From the NCBI GenBank assembly GCA_964036275.1, contig OZ038434.1:9939060-10003059 (forward strand): a stretch of DNA of 64,000 nucleotides, read 5' to 3'. Every line of letters starts with the position of its first letter. Position 1 is the stretch's first letter. This DNA comes from Litoditis marina. Lineage: Eukaryota; Nematoda; Chromadorea; Rhabditida; Rhabditidae. A program made the translations under genes and the position numbers. The notes beneath the pieces are model-generated. The model did not search any database. It had not been told where the DNA came from and worked only from the letters and a program-made list of their open reading frames with translations. Shown in pieces: positions 1 through 11,425 of the stretch.

Positions 1-438
1 AGAAAAACTAAAAAAAAATGGAGGCGCGCATTAGCCGGATCAAAGACAAATCACGCACAGCGCTTCGCGCTGCGCGCGATTCAGTTGTCACATCAAGCCA
101 ACTGTCACTCGAATTATCCGATTTTACAAGATCAATAAATTCTCATGATACAAGCTAGAAGCAGGTTGAGGGGTCAATGGCGCCACGCCGTTGAGAAGAC
201 TTATGCTTCAACTTTCAAAGTATTATAATTATCAGCAACTTCTCGTGCACTGTCTCAATGGTCTCAAAAACATGACTGAAACTCACTGTTATGAGGGCCG
301 AGGTCGGGGTGAAACGTCCTTTTGTCATTTTTTTCTGAAAATATCGTTTGTCTGATAGGTTTTCAGGTTACAGTTTCACATAAAACTTGTACACAAAATT
401 TGAAAAAAAAAGCCACGAAAAAAATAAAGCTTGCTCAC

Positions 439-1033
439 AGCTCTTCCTAGGTCCTTGAACAGCTTGTTTTTCTTGCTTTCGCGGAAAGTCGGCTCCTCTG
501 AATTCGACGGTCTGGTAATCTAAAAGAAAAATATTATAGAAAAGTTCGATATAGTTTGGCTTACAGCGGTAGCGAAAATATATGATTATTCAGTCATCAC
601 ATCAATTATGTGGGCCAAAATTTCTACCGGCAATTAACGGAATCAAATTACAAACATGATTGGACAAGGAAGCTTTCCAAAGTTTTCTGTTTTTGAGGTC
701 CTGAGATAGTAAAAAAATTTTTAACCCTGCCAGTTAACCTCAACTCAACGAAAAACGCGGTTAAATAAATAATTCGCCTGAAATAGTACAGGACCTAAGA
801 AAAAACTGAAATATTGTTTCTCGAAATTAGACGGCTTGGAACTTTTGTCAACGCAGTCTATCTACACTTTTTAATAAGTACACATTTTCATGAAAACAAT
901 GCAAATTACCCTGTTTGAAGCACGAATCAGCACCAGAGCAAGAGAGGAGGTGAAAACGGACAGGTAGATCACGATAGGAACGTTGTTGAGCAGCCATATC
1001 TGTGAAAGAAATAGTTTTAGTACCATTGAGATG

Positions 1034-1071
<38 letters not shown>

Positions 1072-2716
1072 GAGAGAAAAAGATAGAGAGAGAGAAAAAG
1101 ATAGAGAGAGAGACTACCAGAATGAAAGGTTGGTAGAGAGAAGGAGGGAGAAAGAAGAAAAGAAGAGAGAGTGAAAGGAAGAGCACGAGAAATAAAAGGA
1201 GAGATACTACGAGAATGACAGGTTGACAGAGAGAAATAGAGAGAGAGAGGGAAAAAGAGACAAAGAAAGCGAGAAAGAGGGAGACAGAGAAATAGAGAGA
1301 GATAGGGGGAAAATTGTACAATTGCCCCCCCCCCCCCCCTCACCTTAAGTCCCCCCCGTAGTACTATCACCCCCCTCCCAATACGATTCCCTATAGAGAG
1401 GGGGGTGATTGTAAATGGGGGGTGATTGTAAATGGGGGGTAATTGTACAATGTCGACGTTTAACAATCACCCCCCACAATACAAAATGGGGGGTAATAGT
1501 ACAACCCCGGACCTGTTTAACAATCGCCCCCCCACTCAATCCAAACCTGCAGTAAAGAAGGACGTTGTACAATCACCCCCCCCCTAGGGGTGGGGGCGAT
1601 TGTACTACGGCTCGGATTCCAACCTATTTCGGCTCAAGGGGGGAACGATTGTACAATAAACCCGAGATAGGCAGAAAGAGTCTTCACTCACCATAAATTG
1701 CTTGAGATCCATCAATAGTGAAAAGTGGCAGACTTCCGGAACGATAGACGTGGATAGACTTCGTAGAAGTCCTGAAACACACAGTCTATTTGGCGATACT
1801 TTCCTGTACACGCGCTTAAACAGGTGAACAGAGTGAGATAACGTGTGCACGACCAGTTCGACCGTCAGTGGAAAACTGCCTATTACAATTAACTATAGAA
1901 TATAGAGGAGACACGTTATATAAAAATTGTATTCATTGCAGAACACAAAAGGTTGGCAATATAAGTCTATTATAATAAAAATAATTATATGAGCAGTTGT
2001 TAATGAGTGAGAGACAACCAAAGAGAGCAAGTAGACAAGAGCGTGTACCATGGTCAGTGTAGGTAGAAGAGTGAGCTCTTCTTGTCTTCTTTCCACGTGT
2101 CAACAGCGCATTAACATGTTTCGCTCATACGTGCACAGTCGCTATGCTAATCACCTGCGAACGTGCAGTATACTTAATTTTTAGGTCTTATAATAATCAT
2201 TATAGATTAGAACAGCGATCTAGCATAGCGCTTATAATAATTATTATAGATTAGCACAGCGCTTATAATAATTATTATAGATTAGAACAGCGAGCTAGCA
2301 TAGCGCTCATAATAATTATCATAGATTAGCATAGCGCGCTGTGCGACGAGACATTACGCAAATGAGGAGAAGTTAGATGGTTGTACAAAATGTCCATTCT
2401 GCTATTTGAAGCGATCGTAGTGAACAAAATTGACAGTAACGATGTGAGGTGAACTTCCCGGCGCCAACTAGGGGGCGACTAGGAAAAGCTGATTTTGATC
2501 CGTCGTCGATTCAGAAATTGGGATAATTTTTCTGCGCGGAGAGTTTGAGTTTACTTCCCAAGCGTCGTTAACGATGGACGTGTACATGTTTGTTTTTTAA
2601 GCTGACCAAGACCTGACATAGGAACGTTGGGTCAGAAGCATATGGTGCGGAAAGGTAAAAACACTAACCCATAAGCCTTGTCCACCCAATATAGCCACCA
2701 GTCTCGCCATGAAACC
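439..2716 (-). CDS. Candidate multi-exon membrane protein, copy A
   Basis: Four candidate minus-strand exons have good nematode splice sites and mutually compatible phases: 2716-2669, 1771-1692, 999-910 and 519-439. The third encodes a hydrophobic segment of about 20 residues (core VPIVIYLSVFTSSLALVLI) that is probably membrane-spanning. The fourth is charged and lysine-rich (ending KKNKLFKDLGRA), as expected of a cytoplasmic segment. No start or stop codon was identified, and the gene probably continues left of the window. In copy B the fourth exon differs by one synonymous and one Ser-to-Gly change, mild evidence of coding. I do not recognise the family. It lies just downstream of the ABC pseudogene on the same strand, and no sequence feature links the two. 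Confidence 0.35.
1032..1310. repeat. GA-rich simple sequence
   Basis: A run of about 20 GA dinucleotides passes into purine-rich GAGA/GAAA sequence. The GA run is longer in copy B (from 23264). The long open frames on either strand here (Arg/Glu-rich or Ser/Leu-rich) are low-complexity artefacts. It lies in an intron of the candidate minus-strand gene. Confidence 0.9.
1311..1660. repeat. Iterated G-tract/ATTGTACAAT repeat
   Basis: About ten copies of a short module join a run of 5-8 G (or C) to a TGATTGTACAA-like half-palindrome, in both orientations. Homopolymer runs vary between the copies: the first C run is about 16 in copy A and 10 in copy B. The density of G-runs could allow G-quadruplex formation. 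No gene is visible. Confidence 0.8.
2165..2345. repeat. AT-rich minisatellite with AGCGC spacers
   Basis: Three to four units of about 33-57 bp share TTATAATAATTATTATAGATTAG followed by CACAGCG or CATAGCGC. The unit core is itself a palindrome. In copy B the array is interrupted by the 873-bp element at 24599-25471. Confidence 0.75.
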
Positions 2717-3177
2717 CTGAAAAGTGGATTTACTTTTTAAAACATAGTTCAAGTTAAAAACACATGCTAAGAAGGGCTAATATTAAAACACTTTTCGGCC
2801 AAGTTCTTATGAGACGTTGAATCACCCAAATGTTATTTAAACTACGTAAATTGAAACTATTCAACGTAATGGTTGATGAAAATGGGTGACTCCTGAACCC
2901 TTTTAACCAGATTTCGATGAAACCCTCCAATCGCCACAATTTGATATTAAATACGCAAAAATTGCCATCCAATCCGAAGTATAATTTGCACATTTCCCAA
3001 CTGGACTCTGGCAGCTTGCCAATGAATTTTCAATGCAGTTTTTGAACAAGTTGAAATACTTCTAAACAATAGAGATTTTATTGCCCTTAGTTATAATTCA
3101 TATTCACGATAACTTTCTACAAAATATATGCTTTCTTTAAATAACAGTCCCCCTTGGCACGCCGCCAACGAGTCTAG

Positions 3178-3474
3178 TTGGGAAATGTGAGCACTATACC
3201 TGCCCTGAACTTTGAGCAACAGGCGATACAGCCTATGACGGACGATCAGATCAGCGATATATTGGAAAAAGAGAGAAAGAAAGAAAGAAGATCTTTAAAA
3301 CAAAAACAAACTCACACAAGTCGGACATTGAAGGAGTCGCATGAAGGAAATCACAGTCGTCGGCTGCACTTTGAAGTCGAGCACGTTGAGAATCTGAAAA
3401 AATCAATACGTATGGTATTCGAATTCGATGTGACTATATCTGAGTTTTGGTTTGATCTCTTCACACTAGTATAG
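3178..3474 (+). CDS. Unassigned 98-codon open frame
   Basis: This open frame encodes a charged, Lys/Glu/His-rich peptide and is present without amino-acid change in copy B (26409-26705). It does not resemble a family I know and has no signal peptide or membrane segment. Conservation between such recent copies is weak evidence for selection. It could be an exon or a chance frame. Confidence 0.15.
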   Translation: MGNVSTIPALNFEQQAIQPMTDDQISDILEKERKKERRSLKQKQTHTSRTLKESHEGNHSRRLHFEVEHVENLKKSIRMVFEFDVTISEFWFDLFTLV

Positions 3475-3665
3475 TTCGCACCTGTCGACTGAGAAGCAGA
3501 CTCAGAAAACGGTCAACATTTACATAGTTCATAGTACTATTTGAGCTTAGAGTATAATATTGGTTATTTTCTTGAACCAAATACGAGGTGAAATATTTCA
3601 TTTGTCTTGAGCCCAAAAGACATAAATTAACGCCGTGATATTATCTATGTAGATAAGTTGCCTAC

Positions 3666-5193
3666 CCTCTCGTGTAGATAGTTGTGGCAGATATCCCTGA
3701 CTGAGACTCCGTCGAGTCTGATTTCTCCGCTGCTCGGCTCATAGAAGTGTTGAATGAGGGAGACCATCGATGATTTTCCTCCACCACTGGGACCCACCAG
3801 AGCCACTGTTTCACCCGCACCCACCGTCAGGTTCAGGCCCTCAAACACACTGATCAAACTACAAACTACAAGACGTCTGTATCTTGTCCGTTGCTGAGTT
3901 GCGTAAAAATATTCTTAAGTCGCTGAAAACATAATACGACCACGACCACATGGCCAGAGATACATCTGATTCTGATGTATTAGCTGCGGCTCCTCTTTCA
4001 TTTAATAGCCCGGCATTTCGAGAATTTGAAAGGGTCGAGAAAATCGGGAACTTGTGAAAAAGTCAGATGAAGACACTTGAGAAAACGTATCTGAGAACAT
4101 TAGAAATTAGAACGTACTCATACATTCTCACCACATAGGGTAAGAGGGTCAACGGTGGGAGTAGTTACCTTGAGGATTGGGTTCGTTGGGTCGAGATGCG
4201 TACGTGAAATAGACGTCATCCGATTCGATTCGTCCGTTCACAACCGGACGCACTTTTCCATTCAGAGGCATTTCTGGCTCACGGAACATGTACTCGAAAA
4301 CCTGATAAAAGGTTGTAAGGAATAACATACGACGCTGTCAAACCCAGTCTAGATGAACCCACGTCTGACTCACTTTTCGCGATGCTCCTACAGCTTCCAT
4401 GAGACCACAGAACACCCAACCGATTTGCTGGAATAAGAATATGAATGAAACCGGAATAACAGATACGAATGAGACAGCCGAATGTTTCCTTGAGTGCATG
4501 TGTGTCGATCAGAAGTTGATAATTAAAGGGGAACATTTGGTCCACACACCAGCCGGGTGTGAGTGGTTTACAGGAAGAAACCCGTTGATTGATTGAAATA
4601 TGGCAAACTTCATTATTTTGCAAACGAAAGGTGAAAGGGTACGTTACCGGTGTTTTTTTCTGACTAATTGGACAGCGTCAATCTTTGACAATGACAAATA
4701 ATGTAAGATGATCACCGTTACAAACCTATCCTTGTACCAAAGATACGTGAATGAACGAAAATTAAAATATAAAATCTTACTGAAGTACGATTTTGTCATT
4801 TGTGCTTGAAAAACGAGTACAGTTTGCCATTTTGTGTACGAAATGAAACAGACTCACTGCCAGATTATCTCCCAGTTGAAGTTGGTACAACATGAAGGTG
4901 ATCAGCTGACCGGCAGAAAGTTTACCTGAATTAGTATATACTCATTTCAGCTTATTCTGAATCGAAGTTTGATATGATAACTTACTCATAGAATATCATG
5001 TCAAATTGATACACCAAGCTTACCTCTGCTATTCTCCTATTTGAATTTCTATTTTAAAGTATGGCAATCAGTATTATTTAGGTAATACTTGAAGTTATCG
5101 TTCGGTGTGCAGTAATGAATCAAAAATGTTCGTTGATCTTCTTCCGTTCACACCAACTCACCATCCATGACAAGATGTCCTCCATAGAACAAA
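3666..5193 (-). pseudogene. Truncated HAF/TAP-type ABC half-transporter
   Basis: Minus-strand exons, in coding order: 5193-5162 (ends FYGGHLVMDG), 4925-4858 (GKLSAGQLITFMLYQLQLGD), 4427-4374 (LMEAVGASRK), 4301-4169 (VFEYMFREPEMP then YFTYASRPNEPNPQ) and 3849-3666 (nucleotide-binding domain with Walker A GPSGGGKSS). These cover the end of the transmembrane domain through the Walker A region. The N-terminal membrane domain and everything after the Walker A region (Q-loop, ABC signature, Walker B, H-loop) are missing. In the last exon the obvious CAG acceptor is followed by TGTG where one TG would keep frame, so splicing there gives an early stop. The upstream edge abuts the inverted repeat at 5201. 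Truncation is shared by both copies, so it predates the duplication. Family assignment is strong; the pseudogene call is an inference from the missing parts. Confidence 0.8.
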
Positions 5194-5200
5194 ACGGCAA

Positions 5201-6478
5201 TCAATTTGTAAAAAAAAACTCGCGTGAAAAAAGTAACGATTAGTTTTTGTCATAAATGAGCAAAATGTAGAAAAGTAGGTCAATAAACTGTATAACTTTC
5301 ATGTTTCAAATAATCAACGAGCTTACCTTACGGAGGACATTATCAATTCTGAAGGACTTTTGAAATGCTAGAAAATGACATAATCAATTTATAAGTACTG
5401 AATTTCTAAATGCGAACTTTTACAAATTCCCAATACCTTCAAAAACTGATCGCACATTTCCACCCCAAATTATAGTTTATTCGAGTACATACAGTTCTCC
5501 ACGACAAATACATCTGGTTGCCAGATGGCGATCTATAACTGTATTTTTCAAACAATAATCGGCTATCTGTTAGACAACTATTTCACTTCTGATGTCACAC
5601 ACGACACCATACTACAGCTCCTTTTCAAATGGAATGAAGTAATAACGTCTAAACAACTCTCCAGGTTTTGTTGAACTCAAACCATCTCTATCGTACCCTA
5701 TCGCGCTGTATCTCTATCATCTTCCTATATTCTTTCGATTTCTCTATTTATTTTAGTGTTTTATGTCAATTAATTAACGGTTGAATGATATCTGGTTGAT
5801 ATTTCATGTGTGAAAGGTAAGTAACAATTGTCCAGTTCTGTCATATTATTGAATTTTGTGTTTGGGAAGAAATATTCGAGACTTTATGGATCACTTCAAG
5901 TTATATGATTGAGCGACGTATTTACTGAACGTACTTCAACTTGTCCTATTGGATGTTTATTTCATGCGAAAATCGATAGAGCACTAGCATAATGAGGGAA
6001 GGGGTAGAGAACGCCTCGATTCTATCTTGCATGTATGAGGAAATTATTCTCTTGCGACATCTAGTACAAAGTCAGCTATTGCATCGATGTCGATAATACA
6101 ACTATGTGAGTACAGGATTTCCGAATTACTGCAAATGTAGTATGTTTGTTGTTCTATATTCTCACACTTATGTAGATTATTCGCGAATACAGGGTAAGCT
6201 TTCAAACTACGGAAAATTTTGAAATGTGCGATCAGTTTTTGAAGGTATTGGGAATTTGTAAAAGTTCGCATTTAGAAATTCAGTACTTATAAATTGATTA
6301 TGTCATTTTCTAGCATTTCAAAAGTCCTTCAGAATTGATAATGTCCTCCGTAAGGTAAGCTCGTTGATTATTTGAAACATGAAAGTTATACAGTTTATTG
6401 ACCTACTTTTCTACATTTTGCTCATTTATGACAAAAACTAATCGTTACTTTTTTCACGCGAGTTTTTTTACAAATTGA
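5201..6478. repeat. Large inverted repeat, arms about 260 bp
   Basis: Left arm 5201-5460 and right arm 6221-6478 are reverse complements, near perfect apart from the length of an A-run, around a 760-bp spacer with no gene. The left arm begins exactly where the ABC pseudogene exons stop. The duplicated segment includes a short exon-like stretch flanked by TTTTCTAG and GTAAGC (minus strand, about 5366-5332), so part of a gene seems to have been copied in inverted orientation. Confidence 0.9.
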
Positions 6479-6882
6479 ACTCGTTTTTTAAATTTCCGAA
6501 GGAAATTAGGGACCATAGATGACAGCTCATAACATACCGAACAGCCTGGCTTAATGAAGCGAACAAAAGGTAGTTTATTGGTTTGGCAAACTACTGAAAA
6601 TAGATTATTGTGTGCTGAACAGCTGCCACAGAGTTAGTAAATGACAATTAATAATGATCAGAGTCTTTAAATATGTAGTGAAAGTGTTGTAGGAGAAAAA
6701 TTGCTGTTTTTGTTTACAACGTTATATAGAATTTTTGAGTCATTCAAGTAAACACAGTCCTTTCCATCGTATCCGGATGAAACTGAGAGTAAATAATTCA
6801 ACCAATCAAGAGTTAATCGGAAAAGGCTGTTGTTTTCAAAGAAGTGATCGAAATGCATATCGTCAGTACAAGAATTCCACTC

Positions 6883-7016
6883 TTCGTGGCTATTTGGCTC
6901 AGTCGGCAGAGCAGCGCACTACAGTCCAGTAGGCCGACGGTTCGAATCCTTTCACGACCACCATCATTTTTGTTTTTGTTCGATTAACCTTTTTATGGAG
7001 TCAGGATCTCTACAGA
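6883..7016 (+). repeat. tRNA-like repeat unit 1
   Basis: The sequence reads like a tRNA: a perfect D-stem GCTC/GAGC and a B-box-like GGTTCGAATCC with T-loop TTCGAAT. The anticodon arm (around CTACAGTCCAGTAG) does not form a normal 5-bp stem with a 7-base loop, and the acceptor stem is imperfect. A 45-bp tail ending GGAGTCAGGATCTCTACAGA follows. The same tRNA-like head plus tail recurs at 7284 and in copy B, so this is more likely a tRNA-derived repeat or pseudogene than a working tRNA gene. Confidence 0.6.
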
Positions 7017-7283
7017 TTAACCTAATTGCTTTTTCAATATACTTTAATCTACTCAAACTACCAAAAAACGAAACAACAGCTCACTTCGCACACTCCGCAC
7101 ATCTAGAAGTTATTGTCAAAGCAGCTAAATGCAATGTTTCCAAGGCGATAAAATGGCTCATTTTCCTTTATGTTTAAAAAACAAAAACTGAGTGACAATT
7201 TCGGTTAGTAAGCTTTTTCACAAACCGTAATCAATCCTTGATTTCGGGCAGCGTACGTGTGGCGCCGTCCATTTCTTCCTCTC

Positions 7284-7416
7284 TTCGTGTCGATTTGGCT
7301 CAGTCGGGAGAGCAGCGCACTACAGTCCACTAGGCCGAGGGTTCAAATCCTTTCTCGGACACCATTTTTGCTTTGGTTCGATTAACCTTTTTATGGAGTC
7401 AGGATCTCTACAGACA
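7284..7416 (+). repeat. tRNA-like repeat unit 2
   Basis: A second copy of the tRNA-like head and the same 45-bp tail. T-loop is TTCAAAT. The ends GTGTC/GACAC could pair as an acceptor stem with a bulge, but the anticodon stem again fails to fold. It immediately precedes the first 25-bp minisatellite block, in both copies. Confidence 0.55.
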
Positions 7417-7720
7417 CAGAGCGCGAGAGTTCTCCCTAACATAGAACGTGAGACTTTTTTTAGGACATAGCGCATGAGTGATCATAGAGCGCGAGATTCG
7501 CACTTAACATAAAAAACGATAGTTCCCCCTAAAACATAGAACGTGAGACTTCTCCTTAACACAGAGCGCGATAGTTCTTCCTAACATAGAACGTGAAACT
7601 TCTCCTCAGCCTAGAGTGCAAAACTTCTCTGTAACATAGAGCGCGATCGTTTCCCTTAACAATGTGATGGCTCTTTTCAACATAACATAGAGCGCTTGGT
7701 TTATAATTAACATAGCACAT
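7416..7720. repeat. Diverged 25-bp minisatellite block
   Basis: About ten degenerate units of the TAACATAGAGCGCG motif separated by CTTCTCC-like linkers. Units are more diverged than those in the main array at 8648-9735. The matching block in copy B is 35362-35665. Confidence 0.85.
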
Positions 7721-7758
7721 GGGACTTTTCATAATTTGGAGCTCCAGATTTTTCTTAA

Positions 7759-8224
7759 AGGGACCGTTCCTCTTTAATTTGGAGGTTCGAGCTGATTAGT
7801 CGATATTGTTCACATTAAGAAACAGAAATCATTCATATAGGTGACGACTGCCTGTCTTGCTCCGTGTTCTCGAAAATGTGGCGCGACCACGCGCACGTAC
7901 ATACACCGCCGAGTTCACCTACGTACAAAATTTTCAAAATGTCCATAAAATTACGAAACCATAGTCAAAACATGGCCAAAATTACCAATTTGAAATCTGT
8001 GAAAAACGATTTCTGAATATCATGAAAACTTCAAAGCAGTGATAGATTAAGGATTGCTGCATTACAGTAACCCAAATCCTGTTGGCTTCTTATTTGCTCC
8101 GTAATAATGTAGTTTTTTGAACTTTTTGTTCGTACGGTATGAACTTTTATCTCAAAACAGAATAAATGACTTTTTTCTTTTCTCAAAAATTACCTACATT
8201 GCACATTATAGAGGTACGGTCCCT
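7759..8224. mobile_element. 466-bp TTAA-flanked TIR element
   Basis: The ends are inverted repeats (AGGGACCGTTCCTCTTTAAT and, reversed, AGGGACCGTACCTCTATAAT), and both sides are flanked by TTAA (7755-7758, 8225-8228). TTAA duplication is the hallmark of piggyBac-type transposition. There is no transposase, so this is a non-autonomous element inserted in the minisatellite. It is present at 35713-36178 in copy B, so it predates the duplication. Confidence 0.85.
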
Positions 8225-8540
8225 TTAAACATAGACAACATGATGCGCGAGAGCTCTCCTTATAATTACGCACGACTGTTCTCCTGAAAGTAAGGTACGA
8301 CATTTCCCTCAACATAGAGCGTTAGCTTCATTCTCAGATTTAATCTATTTGGCTTCTCAGCAGCAGCCGGTTTTATGAAAATCTAAAATGAAAGCAGAAA
8401 ATCACGTACTTTTTCACGCATTCCCACCCAAAACTCAACTACAAAGTGCACAGTTTTTCTCAGTTTCTCAACTGAAAGAACGATTTGCTTCGTCCAGACA
8501 GACAGACAGACAGACCAAGCAACGCAATTATAGGAGTAGA

Positions 8541-8583
8541 CAAGGTAGGTCGCCGGCGGCTAAAGCCGCCTCCGCCTCCCTTG
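8541..8583. repeat. GC-rich hairpin module
   Basis: A palindrome of the form CAAGG..GGCGGC-TAAA-GCCGCC..CCTTG, preceded by a CAGACAGACAGA run and a stretch reading CAATTATAGGAG. The same module recurs at 36495, 38412 (with a CCCGGGC variant core) and 39681. It is always near the edge of a 25-bp satellite block, so it may be part of a larger repeat. Confidence 0.75.
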
Positions 8584-8647
8584 TTTTTATTCCGGGCTGG
8601 CGAGAGCTTCCTGGCCCTATTTTTTCTGAACATGGACCGCCGAAGCT

Positions 8648-9735
8648 CTCCTCAACATAGAGCACGAAAAATGTCCTCAATAGCAAAACCTCTCTTCAAC
8701 ATAGAGTGCGAGTCTTCTCTCTAACATAGAGCGCGACTCCTCTCTCCAACAAAGAGCGCGAGCACTCTCCCTAACAGAGCGCGAGTCCTCTATCTAACTT
8801 AGAGCGCTAGTACTCTCCCTAACTTAGAGCGCTAGAGCACTCTCCCTAACATAGAGCGCGAGTCCTCTTTCTAACTTATAGCGCAAGATCTCTCCCTAAC
8901 ATAGAGCGCGGAACTTCTACTTAACATAGAGCGCGGGATGTCTCAGCATAGAGCGCGGAACTTCTTCCTAACATAGAGCGCGGAACTTCTCCCTAACATA
9001 GAGCGCGCAACTTCTCCTAACAGAGCGCGAGTCCTCTATCTAACTTAGAGCGCGAGATCTCTCCCTAACATAGAGCGCGGAACTTCTACTTAACATAGAG
9101 CGCGGGATGTCTCAGCATAGAGCGCGGAACTTCTCCCTAACATAGAGCGTGGAACTTCTCCCTAACATAGAGCGCGCAACTTCTCCTAACAGAGCGCGAG
9201 TCCTCTCTCTAACATAGAGCGTGGGTCCTCTCTCTCTAACATAGAGCGCGAGACCTTTCCCTAACACAGAGCGCGAGACCTTTTCCTAACATCGGGCCCG
9301 AGACCTCTTCTTAACATAGAGCGCGAGAAATGTCCCTAACATAGAGCGTGAAACCTCTCTCTAACATAGAGCGCGAGACCACTCCCTAACATGGAGCGCG
9401 AGACCCCTCTCTCACATAATGCGCGATTCCTCTCTCTAACATAGAGCGTGGGTCCTCTCTCCAACATAGAGCGTGAGTCCTCTCTCTAACATAGAGCGTG
9501 GGTCCTCTCTCTAACATGGAGCGCGAGTCCTTTCTCTAACATAGAGCGTGAGTCCTCTCTCTAACATAGAGCGCGAGGCCTTTCCCTAACATAGAGCGCG
9601 AGACCACTCTCTAACATAGAGCGCGAGACCTCTCTCTAACGTAGAGCGCCAGTCTTCTCCCTAACTAAGGGTGCGAGACCTTCCCCTAACAGAACACGGG
9701 AGCTCTCTCTAACATAGGGCGCGGAAGTGACCCGT
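8648..9735. repeat. 25-bp minisatellite array (copy A)
   Basis: About 40 units of a 25-bp repeat, consensus near TAACATAGAGCGCGAGACC with a CTCTCCC-type linker. Units vary by single bases and by small deletions. Open frames across it are artefacts of the repeat. The matching block in copy B (36650-37450) differs in size and unit order. Confidence 0.9.
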
Positions 9736-11420
9736 AACAACCATTAGTTTCAAAACAGCAAAACCCGAGAACAACATAGTAAAAAATTTCTTTTGTCTAC
9801 TATTTCTGATGTGTAGAATTTCTTCTTCCTTTCTTCCGAGCAGCATCCGGCAGCGGGAGCCCCAGTGGCTCCTACGCAGGACTCCGGTCCAACCATCAGC
9901 GGTCCAAACCACGGCAGCAGCTTCAGTCCAGGGCATCCTCGGGGCGAACAGAGCGTTCGAATGGCTCTCCCCCCTTCCCGCCGCGCTTTTATACCCATTT
10001 TCCTACCCCGTTAAGCCATTCCTGTTAACCGTGACGGCGTGAAACTCGTCTACTCGAGTTAAGATGCACTTGCTATTGCAAAACTGCCCAGCAGCAACCG
10101 ATTTCGAGAAATGAAATGCGCACGTTCTCTCACGTCTTAGCTGGAAAAATCGCCGGCTTCAGTTTTCGGCTAAAAGTGCAAAAATGATGGAATTTGCCTC
10201 AACAGACAGACAGACAGACAGACAAACCAAATAGGCGAATTATAGAAAGGGATTTTTCTAAAGTTACGAAGGTCATTTTTGATGAAAAATAATATTTTTG
10301 AACAATAAGCTAAACAAGGAAGGTTATGAGGTTCTATTAGAGTTTTCAACGGCGCCGTAGTTCAGAACGATTGGCGTAGTTGTAACCTCGTTCAAGTGAG
10401 AGCAACTTTTGTGCTCCAGGCAGGAATCGAACCTTGGTTTGCCGTGCGTGAATAGAGCTTTTATCCAATCCGTCATTCAGACATGTGAGTAGGAGTGAAA
10501 ACCAAGCTGTACCCGCCTGTCATGAGTTCTTCATTGGAAAACGTCTTCCTACTACACGTTAAACTCTTACTTCATTTTTATTTTCACAAAACCGGTCTAT
10601 CCATGATTTTTTGCGAGACCATGTTCGGCCCTCTCACACGTAATATTCAAATTTCAGACATACCTGAAAAATACGTATACGTCAACTTTTTAATAGCTTT
10701 TTAACAATGTGAGGATTTTCGGAATAAGTTAGTTTTGAGCGAAACTGTGCCGAGATTTGAGGAGGCGGACACTTTTGTCGCCGCCGCAGCCCCGCACGGA
10801 AGCCATTTTTGCGAGACGTTGGGCCCTCTAACTCCTCTCAACAAATTTTACTCGGAATGTGAACTTGATGTATTGTAGACGTGTTGCCCTTTCAGTGATT
10901 CATGCAAATATCTATTAAAATGGTCGACGTACTTTGAAGAAAAATGTAATAGACTGTTTTGAAATGTCTGCAGACCTCTGAACAAAAACTAATCTGCGCA
11001 GCGCTCCGCGCTGCGCCCGATGATTTGTTATCATCAAGTATTTGGGTTCTGTTCTAATTCCACTTTGAGCAGGTAGTTGAAATATCTGTCCATCAGCTAA
11101 AACATATAATTATCATTTAAAGTCATATAGCGTTTGCTCTTTTTGAAGCAAGGTGTATGTTTCCCTTCCTCACTATGTTATTAGTTTCATCCCGTGGCTT
11201 TTGGATCCAAAATCGTTTTTAATAGTTATCGAACGGAAATAAGGCATCACTCTATGTCTTCTAGTTTTCAATTTCCTTCCGTAAATGTCACAATTGGTGT
11301 TTTCAGTTGAATTTGTTCTATTCCGCCATAAACTGCAACGTGGGCGCTTGGTTTCGAACTTTGATCAACAAAAAAACTACCTCAGGAGATGACCACACTG
11401 GCACAGGTTACTTACAGGCC
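9736..11420. other. No gene recognised; shared repeat modules
   Basis: The part 9900-10075 recurs at about 37455-37620. From about 10247 the sequence is almost identical to copy B from 42160. A further CAGACAGACAGA run lies at 10202-10225. Around 10360-10450 the minus strand carries a B-box-like GGTTCGATTCC. A 69-codon frame (10495-10704; also 42408-42617) has no recognisable feature and no convincing splice context. Confidence 0.6.
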
Positions 11421-11425
11421 TTCAT

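Noticed and set aside
848..1466. Long Ser/Leu-rich and Arg/Glu-rich open frames over the GA tract (also near 23100-23582)
   Set aside because: They translate dinucleotide repeats and change length with the repeat; no family or splice support.
6883..6961. A functional tRNA gene
   Set aside because: The anticodon arm does not fold and a second copy carries the same non-tRNA tail, so a repeat or pseudogene is more likely.
7416..9735. A CRISPR-like array
   Set aside because: Units are directly adjacent variants of one 25-bp repeat without unique spacers, in a eukaryotic context.
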